This document shows positions 41,789 through 54,170 of a DNA stretch of 64,000 nucleotides, piece by piece. The stretch covers positions 23,528 to 87,527 of the forward strand of contig JAABSA010000014.1 in NCBI GenBank assembly GCA_011390635.1. Direction: 5' to 3'. Both the position numbers and the translations under genes were made by a program. Origin of the DNA: Desulfotignum sp. GTDB taxonomy: Bacteria; Desulfobacterota; Desulfobacteria; Desulfobacterales; Desulfobacteraceae. The notes below the pieces were generated by a model. It was given only the letters and a program-made list of their open reading frames with translations. It ran no database searches and was not told where the DNA came from. Within the stretch, counting starts at the first letter, position 1. Every line of letters begins with the position of its first letter.

Positions 41789-43864
41789 TTATGGCCGTTT
41801 TTTGAGGGCAGCGGTCAAATCGCGGGCTGTGGCCAACGCGTCCCCTATCAGCATGATGGTTTTGGGATTGTTATACAAGGTGTTTTCTACTCCGGAGTAG
41901 CCGGGTTTTGCATCAAAATTGCACACAATTACGGTTTTTGCCTCATGGGCCTTGAGTATAGGCATGCCGGATATGGGCGATCCGTCGATTTCCATGGCAG
42001 CCGGATTCACCACATCACAGGCACCGAAAACGATCACCGCATCGGTTTGGGAAAATTTTGGATTGATGTCATCCATTTCAACCAGTTTATCGTAATCCAC
42101 TTCCGCTTCTGCCAGCAGCACATTCATGTGGCCCGGCATGCGCCCGGCCACCGGATGGATGGCAAATGTCACATCAGCACCTCTGGATGCAAGCAGATCT
42201 GTTAGTTCCAGCACCTTGAACTGGGCCTGGGCCAATGCCATGCCATAGCCGGGAATGACAATGATTTTTTTGGCTGATACCAGTTTGGTGACTGCAGTAT
42301 CCAACGGATTTTGTTCCTGCCGCACTGCCGGATCATCCAGGGCTGCCGGATCTGTGTGCACACCAGGTGCGCCCTCCGCTTCCCCGGACAGGGTATCAGC
42401 CAGCTGCCGGATGGTCTGCTTTGCATTGCCCAGCAGCATCAGGGTGTTGCTGTTTTGGTACAAGGTGTTTTCCACCCCTGAATATCCGGGCTTATCATCC
42501 AGGTTGCAGCAGATCACATGTCTGGCTTCATGGGTGCGCAGAATGGGCATACCGGATATGGGCGATCCGTCGGTTTCCATGGCGGCCGGATTTACCACAT
42601 CACAGGCACCGATCACCAGACACAGATCGGTGTCAGAAAATCTCGGATTAACCTCATCCATTTCCGCCAGCATGTCATAATCCACACCAGCCTCAGCCAG
42701 CAGCACATTCATGTGCCCCGGCATACGTCCGGCCACCGGATGAATGGCAAAGATCACCTGTTTGCCCATGACAGCGAGGAGGTTGGACAAATCAATCACG
42801 TCAAACTGGGCCTGGGCAACCGCCATGCCGTATCCCGGCACAATAATGACCGTTCTAGCATTTCGGGCCAGATCCGCTGCTTTTTCAAAAGGATCGGGTT
42901 CTGCGTTTTCTGTTTCCCCGGCCGGTTGTGCCGCTGTCGGCTGAAGGCCGGCCCGGGCGGCAGTGTCATAATCTGCACCAGGGACAGGGGTATCATGGTC
43001 TGCAGTCGGTCCGGGGGTTGGCTTTTTCGGCGCTTTTTCCGGTGTTTTTTCCGGCACAAACACATGAAAAAGGCTGCGGTTCATGGCCTTACACATAACA
43101 TGGGTAAGGATGGAACCGGAAGCGGCCACAGTGGCCCCGCAGGCAATCAGCAACTGGTTCTCGATGATCATACCGCAGAAGGCCGCGGCCACGCCGGCCG
43201 TGGCGTTTAAAAAAGAGATGAGCACAGGCATGTCAGCCCCGCCGATGCGGATGGAAAACAGGATGCCGAAGAGGATGGAAAGACCAATGATCAGCAGGTA
43301 AAAAACCAGGCCGGCTTCTGCAGGGGCATAGAAAGCAGCCATGATCAGCACCACCATGGTTCCTAAATTGGCCATGACCAGCCGGGTATGGTTGGGCAGT
43401 ATCGTCGGGGTCTGGCCCAGTTTGCCGGACAATTTTCCTCCGGCAATCATGCTGCCGGAAAAAGTCAGTGAGCCGATGGCCAGACCCAGAAGACCGGATA
43501 TTTCATTCATGGCCCCCAGGTGCTGGGCGCCCCGCAACAGTTCGGCAAGGGACAAAAAGAACGCAGCAATCCCGCCGGCACCATGCTGGAATGCCACCAT
43601 GGCAGGGATCTGGATCATGGTGATTTTTTTGGCCACCCAGTAACCCGGAACTGCACCGGCCACAAGGCAGAACAGCACAATACCGGGATGTGCGATGCCG
43701 TTTCTGGTGATCACCAGAACAGCGGCACAGGCCAGGGCGGCAGCGGCCGCCATATTGCCGTATTTTGCCAGAAAAGGCTTTCGAAACAACCAGATGCCCA
43801 GTATCAAAATACCGATAACACAAAAATCCAGGACCAGATTCACAGCTGTATATGTCTGCATCAT
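41789..43864 (-). CDS. pntB: NAD(P) transhydrogenase subunit beta with duplicated domain III
   Basis: Proton-translocating transhydrogenase, membrane domain II plus NADP(H)-binding domain III. It is 691 residues against a usual 460-480. Residues 1-265 are the membrane part (FQHGAGGIAAFFLSLAELL). A Pro/Ala/Thr linker (271-325) follows, then two domain III copies: about 337-490 and 531-685. Each has VPGYGMA.AQAQF, FAIHPVAGRMPGHMNVLLAEA, GACDVVNPAAME.DGSPISGMPIL and KPGYSGVENTLY. Both lack the Lys-Arg-Ser of E. coli PntB that contacts the NADP 2-prime phosphate, having CN(L/F)D(D/A)K. Copy 1 ends in GNA, copy 2 in GDA as in E. coli. Overlaps pntA2 by 4 nt. Confidence 0.95.
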   Translation of the reverse strand: MMQTYTAVNLVLDFCVIGILILGIWLFRKPFLAKYGNMAAAAALACAAVLVITRNGIAHPGIVLFCLVAGAVPGYWVAKKITMIQIPAMVAFQHGAGGIAAFFLSLAELLRGAQHLGAMNEISGLLGLAIGSLTFSGSMIAGGKLSGKLGQTPTILPNHTRLVMANLGTMVVLIMAAFYAPAEAGLVFYLLIIGLSILFGILFSIRIGGADMPVLISFLNATAGVAAAFCGMIIENQLLIACGATVAASGSILTHVMCKAMNRSLFHVFVPEKTPEKAPKKPTPGPTADHDTPVPGADYDTAARAGLQPTAAQPAGETENAEPDPFEKAADLARNARTVIIVPGYGMAVAQAQFDVIDLSNLLAVMGKQVIFAIHPVAGRMPGHMNVLLAEAGVDYDMLAEMDEVNPRFSDTDLCLVIGACDVVNPAAMETDGSPISGMPILRTHEARHVICCNLDDKPGYSGVENTLYQNSNTLMLLGNAKQTIRQLADTLSGEAEGAPGVHTDPAALDDPAVRQEQNPLDTAVTKLVSAKKIIVIPGYGMALAQAQFKVLELTDLLASRGADVTFAIHPVAGRMPGHMNVLLAEAEVDYDKLVEMDDINPKFSQTDAVIVFGACDVVNPAAMEIDGSPISGMPILKAHEAKTVIVCNFDAKPGYSGVENTLYNNPKTIMLIGDALATARDLTAALKKRP
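41810..42274 (-). repeat. Second domain III copy of pntB
   Basis: Codes residues about 531-685 of PntB. It matches 42395-42856 at an offset of 582 nt, and stretches such as 41955-42025 are nearly identical at DNA level to 42545-42610, so the duplication looks recent or maintained by conversion. Confidence 0.85.
42395..42856 (-). repeat. First domain III copy of pntB
   Basis: Codes residues about 337-490 of PntB, the partner of the repeat at 41810-42274. By eye about two thirds of the residues agree, with the cofactor-loop and active-site blocks nearly unchanged. Confidence 0.85.
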
Positions 43865-44160
43865 GATTTTCTGTCCCCTTGCTGTTTTTTCCTGAACATC
43901 CGCAGCATCCGGTCGGTTATGGCAAACCCGCCCACCAGGTTGAAGGCGGCCATGATAAATGCCACAGATCCGATGATCTGTTCAGATCTTGTGGATGCCG
44001 CGGAAAATAAAATCAGCACCCCCAGGATGGTGACTGCGGATATGGCGTTTGTCATGGACATCAGGGGTGTGTGCAGCAGGGTGGGTATTCTGGAAATTAG
44101 AAAATATCCCACCACAAAGGAAAATACAAACACCGTGACCATCAATAAAAGATTTGTCAT
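43861..44160 (-). CDS. pntA2: NAD(P) transhydrogenase subunit alpha part 2 (membrane)
   Basis: A 99-residue membrane protein, with three hydrophobic helices (LLMVTVFVFSFVVGYFLISRI, NAISAVTILGVLILFSAAS, QIIGSVAFIMAAFNLVGGFAI). It is the C-terminal transmembrane part of PntA as a separate subunit, the three-gene arrangement seen in many bacteria. The signature HTPLMSMTNAISA is conserved in the family. Stop overlaps the pntB start by 4 nt. Confidence 0.94.
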   Translation of the reverse strand: MTNLLLMVTVFVFSFVVGYFLISRIPTLLHTPLMSMTNAISAVTILGVLILFSAASTRSEQIIGSVAFIMAAFNLVGGFAITDRMLRMFRKKQQGDRKS

Positions 44161-44190
44161 TGGTTCGCTCCGAAAGTTACGGTTGTCTCA

Positions 44191-45351
44191 TTATGCCAGA
44201 CCCATGGCTTTGCGGGTGCCTTTGTGAAACAGCTCGCCCTTGTGCGTGACCAAAGCGTCTTTGATGATTTCATCATTCATATCAAATTCGGTTGTCTTGT
44301 TTTTAAACAGGTTTTCCACAAAATAATATAAATTGTTGGCATACAGCCATGAAGAATGCACGGGCAGGGAACCCGGAATATTTTTAATCCCGCAGATATA
44401 GACCCCGTTGTGAATGAATTCTTTTCCCGGATCCGTGATTTCACAATTGCCGCCCTGGTCAATGGATACATCAATGATGACGGAACCGGGTTTCATGGTC
44501 TCCACCATCTGCCTTGTCACCAGTGTCTGGGCCACTTCCCCGGGAACAAGGGCGCTGAGTACAATGATATCTGCGTCTGCAACCAGGGGGGCAAGGGCCT
44601 GCCGTTCTTTTTCAAGCCATTCTTCAGACAGGGCTTTTGCGTATCCGCCCTCTCCCATCACAAGCTCGGCAGGGGCATCGAATCCCACCACCTTGACCCC
44701 TAAACTTTCTGCTTCTTTTTTGGCGTCCGGCCGGATATCCACGGCCTTGACAACACCCCCCAGGCGTTTGCCCGTGGCAATGGCCTGGAGTCCCACAACC
44801 CCCGTACCCACCACCAGAATATTGGCCGGTTTTATCATGCCGATGGAGGTGCCGACCATGGGAACAAATTTGGGGAACTGGGCCGCAGCCATGATGATGG
44901 ATTTGTACCCGGTGATGGCACTCATGGATGTCAAGGGATCCATGCGCTGGGCACGGGAAATTCTGGGGATGCCGTCCATGGTAAATGCCGTGATATGACG
45001 CTTCTGCAATTTTTTGACATCTTCATGATTTGACGGGGTTGCCGGGTGCAAAAAAGTGATCAGGATGGTGTTTTCCTTTATCATGTCGATCTCATGGGTA
45101 TTGAACTGGTCATTGAACAATGGCTCCTTGACCTTTAAAACAATATCAGCCTTATCAAACACCATTGCTGCGTCAGCAGCAATGGCAGCCCCGGCTTTTT
45201 TGTACTGGTCATCATCCACAAAAACCCCTGCGCCGGCGTTTGATTCCACCATCACCTCAAACCCCAGTTTGATAAATTTTTCAACGGTTTCCGGAAGTGC
45301 TGCCACCCGGTTTTCCTTGTGCATGATTTCTTTTGGTATCCCGATCAACAT
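44191..45351 (-). CDS. pntA1: NAD(P) transhydrogenase subunit alpha part 1
   Basis: A 386-residue soluble NAD(H)-binding domain I subunit, alanine-dehydrogenase-like: MLIGIPKEIMHKENRVAALPETV, ISRAQRMDPLTSMSAITGYKSI, LVVGTGVVGLQAIATGKRLGGVVKAVDIRP, and IVLSALVPGEVAQTLVTRQMVETMKPGSVIIDVSIDQGGNCE. It transfers hydride from NADH toward domain III. First transhydrogenase gene after the HEAT-like gene in a sigma-54-type operon. Confidence 0.95.
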   Translation of the reverse strand: MLIGIPKEIMHKENRVAALPETVEKFIKLGFEVMVESNAGAGVFVDDDQYKKAGAAIAADAAMVFDKADIVLKVKEPLFNDQFNTHEIDMIKENTILITFLHPATPSNHEDVKKLQKRHITAFTMDGIPRISRAQRMDPLTSMSAITGYKSIIMAAAQFPKFVPMVGTSIGMIKPANILVVGTGVVGLQAIATGKRLGGVVKAVDIRPDAKKEAESLGVKVVGFDAPAELVMGEGGYAKALSEEWLEKERQALAPLVADADIIVLSALVPGEVAQTLVTRQMVETMKPGSVIIDVSIDQGGNCEITDPGKEFIHNGVYICGIKNIPGSLPVHSSWLYANNLYYFVENLFKNKTTEFDMNDEIIKDALVTHKGELFHKGTRKAMGLA

Positions 45352-45405
45352 GGTATGACTCCTTGTTTGTTGTAAATGGATTGGTTATTATCTAAGGATC
45401 CGCCC

Positions 45406-45855
45406 TTACACTGCCGATGCAAGCGCTTTCATCTGATTTGAACACTGCTGAAGTGCGCTATAAAAGATGGGCGGTTCCGGAGAGGAAAGCAAAACATTCA
45501 AATCGTTTATGGCTGTTGTGAAAAAAGACTGCAGTTCTTTTTTATCAAGACCTTGGTTTCTGACCAGTGCATGTGCTGTTTTTTCAAGGCCGTCGGTTGC
45601 CAGTATCCTGATATCATAATACAGGTCCCTGCGTTTTATTAATGAAATCACCTCCCGGGCCAGGTCAAGGCCGGGATTTTCAACACCGGGCAGCGCTTCA
45701 ATGGCAGCTTCCCGCAGCCGCCAGTTATGATCAAACCTGAGCAGGCGGATCAATTCATCCTGGCAGGCTCCCAGTTCATTCGTCCGGGATAATCTTTCCA
45801 GTTTTTCCAGAACGACTCCCCAATCCATCAGGTTTCCAAATACATTGTTTTTCAT
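45406..45855 (-). CDS. HEAT-repeat-like protein heading the transhydrogenase operon
   Basis: A 149-residue helical protein with HEAT-like units (LIRLLRFDHNWRLREAAIEALPGVENPGLDLAREVISLIKRRDLYYDIRILATDGLEKTAHALV). No signal peptide or catalytic motif. It is the first gene after a near-consensus sigma-54 promoter (45943-45956) and 54 nt before pntA1, so it is probably co-transcribed with the transhydrogenase. A regulatory or scaffold role is possible but not shown. Start MKNNVF preferred over an ATG five codons earlier. Confidence 0.72.
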   Translation of the reverse strand: MKNNVFGNLMDWGVVLEKLERLSRTNELGACQDELIRLLRFDHNWRLREAAIEALPGVENPGLDLAREVISLIKRRDLYYDIRILATDGLEKTAHALVRNQGLDKKELQSFFTTAINDLNVLLSSPEPPIFYSALQQCSNQMKALASAV

Positions 45856-45942
45856 AGGGCTACCCCGCATTGTTTACATATGTTTTTCCCGCGTCCTGCA
45901 CCGCTTTTCGGTACGCGACCCACGCATTGCATACACACAAAA

Positions 45943-45956
45943 GCAAGGGTTGTGCC
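45943..45956 (-). promoter_or_regulatory. Sigma-54 promoter of the HEAT-pnt operon
   Basis: On the reverse strand TGGCACAACCCTTGCT matches the consensus TGGCACG-N4-TTGCW at all but one base, with GG (45956-45955) and GC (45944-45943) exactly 10 nt apart. Start expected near 45931, about 76 nt before the ATG at 45855. Confidence 0.85.
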
Positions 45957-46046
45957 ATGATATGAAAATTATAATAACTACTTGTAAATATAAGGATAAT
46001 AGATACAGTGGCTTGTAAATAACAAAGGGTGCTTGAAAGTACACAT

Positions 46047-46082
46047 TGATGCACACCGCATCATGTGTTGCATTCTGCATCA
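46047..46082. promoter_or_regulatory. Pair of 17-nt inverted repeats upstream of the pnt sigma-54 promoter
   Basis: TGATGC-N5-GCATCA at 46047-46063 and TGTTGC-N5-GCATCA at 46066-46082 are spaced 19 nt centre-to-centre, about 124 and 143 nt upstream of the predicted start. This is the usual position and spacing for an NtrC-type enhancer. The adjacent response regulator gene is the obvious candidate binder. Confidence 0.6.
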
Positions 46083-46127
46083 TCCTGGTAGGAGAAAAAC
46101 CGTCAAAAAAACCGATGGAAAAATGGT

Positions 46128-47483
46128 TTACTTTATATCCAGGCGGTTCATGATCCGCCACAGGGTGGACCGGTCAATACCCAGTAATCTTGATGCCCGG
46201 GTTTTGTTGTGGTGTGTTTTTTCAAGTACTTTCTGGATATGGTGTTTATGTAATTGTTCCAGGGTATGGGTATCGTTGGCAACACCATCGGCCAAAGGAT
46301 CTGCAGTTTGTCTTGTCAACGCAAGGGGCAGGCTGTCCAGGGTCAATTTCTGACTGGTTTCAAAAAGCGTTCCCCGCTCAATGGTATTTTCAAGTTCCCT
46401 GACATTTCCGGGCCAGTGGTATTCCTCCAGTTTTTGTAACACCGCCCGGGATATGGCAGTGATCTGTTTGTTATTTGCTGCACCATATTGTTGCAGGAAG
46501 TGGTATGCCAAAAGGCCTATATCGCCTTTGCGTTTCCGCAACGGGGGAAGATCGATAACAACCACCTGCAGCCGGTAATACAGATCCTTTCTGAAGCTGC
46601 CCTGTTCCACCATATTTTCAATATCTTTGTTTGTGGCTGCAATGATTCTGACCGATACTTTTTTGGTTTCATGGGACCCGACCGGCTGTATTTCCTTGTT
46701 CTCCAATGTCCGTAATAATGCCTGCTGCAGCCCGGTACCGATATCACCGATTTCATCCAGAAAGATGGTGCCTTGGTCAGCCGCCTCAAAAAATCCCATT
46801 TTGTCGGATACGGCTCCGGTAAATGCCCCTTTGACATGGCCGAACAATTCGCTTGCCAGCAGGTTTTCGTTGAGGGCGGCACAATTGACCGGAATATAGG
46901 GTTTGGATGCCTTGTGGGAATTATAGTGTATGGCCCTGGCAACCAGTTCTTTTCCTGTGCCGGTTTCGCCACGGATCAGCACGGTTGCATTTGCATCCTT
47001 CACAAAGTTGATGGTCTTGAAAACCCCCATCATTACTTCACTGGTTCCCACGATATTATCAAAGGTATATTTTTTTTCAAGCTGGCGCTGCAAGCGGATA
47101 TTACGTAAAAACAATTCCCGTTTTTCCAGCGTCTTTTTAATGACCAGGCGCAGTTCTTCCATGTCAAAGGGTTTGAGAATATAGTCTTCGGCCCCCTGCT
47201 TCATGGCAGCCACCGCCGTGTCCACGGTGCCGTAGGCGGTGATCATGATAAACATCATGTCCGGGTCAAATTGTTTGGCCGCGCGTAAAAGCTGGCTGCC
47301 GTCAATACCGGGAAGCTTGAGATCCGACAGCACCAGGTCGAACCCCGCTCCCTTGATCTGTTCCAGGGCTTTTTCTCCTGTGTCCACCGATGTTACGGCA
47401 TACCCCTGTTTGGACAATACATACACCAGTCCCTGGTTCATCTTTTCATCATCTTCAACCAGCAGGATCTTGTATTTTTTCAT
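46128..47483 (-). CDS. NtrC-family sigma-54 response regulator next to the pnt operon
   Basis: A 451-residue activator: receiver domain (ILLVEDDEKMNQGL, phospho-Asp in LVLSDLKLPGIDG), AAA+ domain with [19 protein letters not shown], intact [16 protein letters not shown], and a C-terminal Fis-type HTH (NKTRASRLLGIDRSTLWRIM). Start MKKYKIL has a GGAAAG site. It follows the kinase gene by 18 nt, so the two form one operon. The strong sigma-54 promoter and paired inverted repeats directly downstream suggest it controls the HEAT-transhydrogenase genes. Confidence 0.94.
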   Translation of the reverse strand: MKKYKILLVEDDEKMNQGLVYVLSKQGYAVTSVDTGEKALEQIKGAGFDLVLSDLKLPGIDGSQLLRAAKQFDPDMMFIMITAYGTVDTAVAAMKQGAEDYILKPFDMEELRLVIKKTLEKRELFLRNIRLQRQLEKKYTFDNIVGTSEVMMGVFKTINFVKDANATVLIRGETGTGKELVARAIHYNSHKASKPYIPVNCAALNENLLASELFGHVKGAFTGAVSDKMGFFEAADQGTIFLDEIGDIGTGLQQALLRTLENKEIQPVGSHETKKVSVRIIAATNKDIENMVEQGSFRKDLYYRLQVVVIDLPPLRKRKGDIGLLAYHFLQQYGAANNKQITAISRAVLQKLEEYHWPGNVRELENTIERGTLFETSQKLTLDSLPLALTRQTADPLADGVANDTHTLEQLHKHHIQKVLEKTHHNKTRASRLLGIDRSTLWRIMNRLDIK

Positions 47484-47501
47484 GATACTTTCCAAAACCG
47501 C

Positions 47502-49166
47502 CTATGCAACAGGCAGCTCAATGGTAAATATGGTACCGGAACGTGCTGCATCCTCTTTGGTGGCGCTGATGACCTTGATATCTCCCCCCAGTTTTCGTGC
47601 CATTTCATAGCTGATAAAAAGGCCGAGGCCTGTTCCGTCCCCTGGTTTTTTAGTGGTGAAAAACGGGTCGAAAATTTTTGTGACCTCCTGCCGGGCGATG
47701 CCGGGTCCGGAATCAGCAACCTCTATTTTTATCTTTTGTACTGCCGGCATATACCGGGTTTTTACGGTGAGCACACCGCCTTTAGCCATGGCTTCGATGG
47801 CATTGGCCACCAGGTTGGTCAATATGGCCTGAAACGTGCTTGCATCTGCTTTTACAAAGGGAATCTCCGGTTCCAGCGCTGTTATTACGCTGATATTTTT
47901 TGCAGTGCAGTGGGGCCGGGTGATGTCCATTAATTTTGTCACAATTTTATTGCTGTCTGTTGCCTGATCATCACGCTGGGAATGGCGGGAAAAATCCAGC
48001 AGATTTCTGATGATTTTACTGCCCCGACGGACTTCATCAATGACCGTGGAAAGATAGTGATGGATTTTTTCATTTTTCGATTCCGCCAGCTCTTCTTTGG
48101 CAATCTGGGTATAGAGCAGGGCATTGGCCAGGGGGGTGTTGAGTTCATGGGCAAGACCGGAAGTTAAAAGCCCTAAGGATGCCAGTTTTTCTTTCTGGAT
48201 GACCTGAAATTCCAGCTCTTTTTCATACTGGTATTTGGCCTTTAAAATATTGACGATAATGGTTGAAATAAAAAGGGCCAGCCCGAACACCACCAATGCC
48301 GTCAACAGCCCGTAAATCATGGCTTCTCTTCCCAGATTCCTGATGCGGTTTACAATTTCCGCCATATCCTGGTCTGCCATGACATACCAGGAAAATGTGT
48401 CCACTTTCTGAAAGGCCTGCAGCACCTGTTCTCCTCTGTAATCAATTATTTCGTGCAGTCCGTGTGCCCTTCCATCTGAAAGATCAATGGCAATGGTGTC
48501 CGCAAGCGCCCTGGCACCAAACCGGGATGCGGACAGAAATCTGCCGGTGCCATCCACCAGATACACTTCTCCGGTATCTTCAATATTGCTTTTCCGCAGC
48601 AGGTCATCCACAAACCGGAAATCAATCACCGCACATAAGTGGCTGCAGTTTGTTTGCCATTTTTGTAAAATGGATATGCAGATCATAAGTGCTGGAATTT
48701 TTTCCTGTCCAATTGTTTCCTGCCCATGGGGAAAAGCAAAAATATCTGTAAAAGAAGCCCCCATCCATGTGTACTCCAAAGTATCGGATAGCTGATCCAA
48801 TAACGGGGCCATTGACAGGTTTCGGGTGGAAAAAACCAGTTTTTCAGATCTGTTAAGAGTGAAAAAACCCAGATAGGAAGGCACCCGGTCTTTCATCTGT
48901 TCCAGATGGGCTGCGAGTATGGCCGTATCCGGGTTCAGCATACAGATCATGGAAGACAGGTGTTTGAGATCATTCACCCTTTCCAGCAGGTATCCTTTGA
49001 CTGCTTCGGCATTTTGCTTGGACAGCCCGTTCAGATAGGAGGAAGCGCTTTCTTCAATCAGGGTTTCTCCCTGGGAGATAAGTTTATATCCCAAAGAGGC
49101 CAGGGGAACAAGTGAAACAAGCATAAATGCCAGAATCAGGCGTATTCTGAGTCGCTCAAAATTCAT
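47502..49166 (-). CDS. Membrane sensor histidine kinase with periplasmic Cache-like domain
   Basis: A 554-residue kinase: TM1 (about 8-29), a periplasmic sensor of about 240 residues (Cache-like), TM2 (about 283-307), a short coiled linker ([21 protein letters not shown]), HisKA with phospho-His 340 ([21 protein letters not shown]) and ATPase domain ([40 protein letters not shown]). No HAMP domain is evident. It should phosphorylate the response regulator encoded 18 nt downstream; the ligand is unknown. Confidence 0.93.
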   Translation of the reverse strand: MNFERLRIRLILAFMLVSLVPLASLGYKLISQGETLIEESASSYLNGLSKQNAEAVKGYLLERVNDLKHLSSMICMLNPDTAILAAHLEQMKDRVPSYLGFFTLNRSEKLVFSTRNLSMAPLLDQLSDTLEYTWMGASFTDIFAFPHGQETIGQEKIPALMICISILQKWQTNCSHLCAVIDFRFVDDLLRKSNIEDTGEVYLVDGTGRFLSASRFGARALADTIAIDLSDGRAHGLHEIIDYRGEQVLQAFQKVDTFSWYVMADQDMAEIVNRIRNLGREAMIYGLLTALVVFGLALFISTIIVNILKAKYQYEKELEFQVIQKEKLASLGLLTSGLAHELNTPLANALLYTQIAKEELAESKNEKIHHYLSTVIDEVRRGSKIIRNLLDFSRHSQRDDQATDSNKIVTKLMDITRPHCTAKNISVITALEPEIPFVKADASTFQAILTNLVANAIEAMAKGGVLTVKTRYMPAVQKIKIEVADSGPGIARQEVTKIFDPFFTTKKPGDGTGLGLFISYEMARKLGGDIKVISATKEDAARSGTIFTIELPVA

Positions 49167-49200
49167 CTGCCCGCCGTAAAACCATCTGTCCGCCTGGAAG

Positions 49201-49233
49201 AAGGGCCGGAACCTGTGACAGGTTCCGGCCCTT
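49201..49233. terminator. Perfect 15-bp hairpin after nifJ
   Basis: Arms 49201-49215 and 49219-49233 pair perfectly around a 3-nt loop in the 111-nt gap between the pyruvate oxidoreductase stop and the kinase start. The T-run is short, but the position supports a terminator. Confidence 0.7.
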
Positions 49234-49277
49234 ACAGGGGGTTACATGCATCCCGCTGGGGTTAGCGGTTATATATC

Positions 49278-52880
<3,603 letters not shown>

Positions 52881-52936
52881 TTATTAAATTTGTAAATGCC
52901 GTATCCATCAATTGTCTATGCTTCGGGTTGAAAATA

Positions 52937-52945
52937 TGGTATAGT
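52937..52945 (+). promoter_or_regulatory. Possible extended -10 promoter for the RdgC-like pair
   Basis: TGG-TATAGT gives an extended -10 element about 70 nt upstream of the gene at 53016, in an AT-rich divergent region. No clear -35 is present. Confidence 0.35.
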
Positions 52946-53015
52946 GCTTTGGTTTGTTAATATTATTTTTTATAATAAAAAAAGAACCTTACCAAAAATA
53001 TAACAAGGAGAATAC

Positions 53016-53630
53016 ATGGGATTTTTATCCGCTACCCTTTCCATGAGCCGATACCACATCCAGAATAAATTTGAAAATGAGCCCATGGAGCAGGTGCGCA
53101 ACGGCCTGATCAAGAATGCCATTCCAAAATTGGAAAGTGAATATGAAGAAATTTCCGCCGGGTGGACTCCGTTTGAAAGCCCGTTTCTGCCGGATTTTGA
53201 AAAATTTTCCTTTGTTTTCGGCACGTATTTTATGTTTTCTCTGCGCATCGATAAAAAATCGATCCCTGCAAAACTGGTGCAAAAACAGATGGCCATTGAA
53301 ATTGAAAAGAAAAAAGAAAAATCCGGCAGAGATCTTGTTTCCAAAAACGAAATCTCTGAAATCAAGGAAATGGTCATGGATGTTCTCATGCACAAAATGC
53401 CGTCCATTCCCAATGTATATGATGTACTCTGGAATTATGAAACCGCTGATCTGTTTTTGCTCACCACCCAGAAGGCAGCCAATGAGTTTTTTGAAACCAT
53501 TTTTGTAAAATCCTTTACCCTCAAACCCATCCGCATTTTTCCCTACACCCTGGTGGAAACAAAATCAGCTTTTTCAGATCCGCAAAAAGACCGGATTATG
53601 ACACTCACACCCTTACATCACTTGAGGTAA
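53016..53630 (+). CDS. RdgC-like protein, N-terminal part
   Basis: A 204-residue protein aligning by eye with the N-terminal part of recombination-associated RdgC: GWTPF...PF, a beta strand (YFMFSLRIDKKSIPAKLVQKQM), a basic-acidic helix (AIEIEKKKEKSGRDLVSKNE), VLMHKMP near VLWNYETADLFLLTTQKAANEFFETIF and PIRIFPYTLV. RdgC is a DNA-binding ring protein that restrains RecA. The gene ends at a TAA only 3 nt before the next gene, in the same frame. A GAGG overlapping that stop can serve the next gene, so translational coupling is likely. Confidence 0.6.
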   Translation: MGFLSATLSMSRYHIQNKFENEPMEQVRNGLIKNAIPKLESEYEEISAGWTPFESPFLPDFEKFSFVFGTYFMFSLRIDKKSIPAKLVQKQMAIEIEKKKEKSGRDLVSKNEISEIKEMVMDVLMHKMPSIPNVYDVLWNYETADLFLLTTQKAANEFFETIFVKSFTLKPIRIFPYTLVETKSAFSDPQKDRIMTLTPLHHLR

Positions 53631-53633
53631 ACC

Positions 53634-54170
53634 ATGCTGGACATTGCAACCGCTTACAATAAATACGGCTTTTTGGGAAATGACTTTTTAACCTGGCTGT
53701 GGTTTCTTATTGAAACAGACCAGAACATCACCCAAATTATTGAATACAAAGACCCTGTTACCTTGGAAATAGGAAATTCCCTGGTGCTTGAAAACACACT
53801 CGGAGATAAATCAAAGGAAAAAATTACCATCAAAGGAGACCAGGCAGGACTTGAAGAAGGTACCACCGCTTTGAAAAAAGGGGCCAAGGTAACGGAAATA
53901 AATCTGGTATGCAGACTTGGCCAGGAAGAGGAATATACATTCACCATAAAAGGCGAAAGTTTTAATATCACCGGGTTAAAAACCCCTGCTGCGGGCAAGG
54001 ACGGATCGGCCGATGAAATTGAAGGAATGGTCCTTGAAAAAGCCCTGCTATTGTTCCGGATCACACGGGTTATTGACACCCTGTTTTTGCAATATCTGGA
54101 ACAGCGCATATCAGATGACTGGAAAAACAATGGGTTACAACAGATGCGCAAGTGGATATACAATGATTAA
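53634..54170 (+). CDS. RdgC-like protein, C-terminal part
   Basis: A 178-residue protein that continues the fold expected after the preceding gene: MLDIATAYNKYGFLGNDFLTWLWFLIE, a beta-rich middle (LEIGNSLVLENTLGDKSKEKITIKGDQ), ITGLKTP, then helices LFRITRVIDTLFLQYLEQRISDDW. Related proteins in Desulfobacterota, as I recall them, place the FLTWLW segment in one chain with the RdgC-type domain. Its frame equals that of the gene before it, separated only by TAA-ACC. It may be a natural two-subunit form. Confidence 0.5.
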   Translation: MLDIATAYNKYGFLGNDFLTWLWFLIETDQNITQIIEYKDPVTLEIGNSLVLENTLGDKSKEKITIKGDQAGLEEGTTALKKGAKVTEINLVCRLGQEEEYTFTIKGESFNITGLKTPAAGKDGSADEIEGMVLEKALLLFRITRVIDTLFLQYLEQRISDDWKNNGLQQMRKWIYND

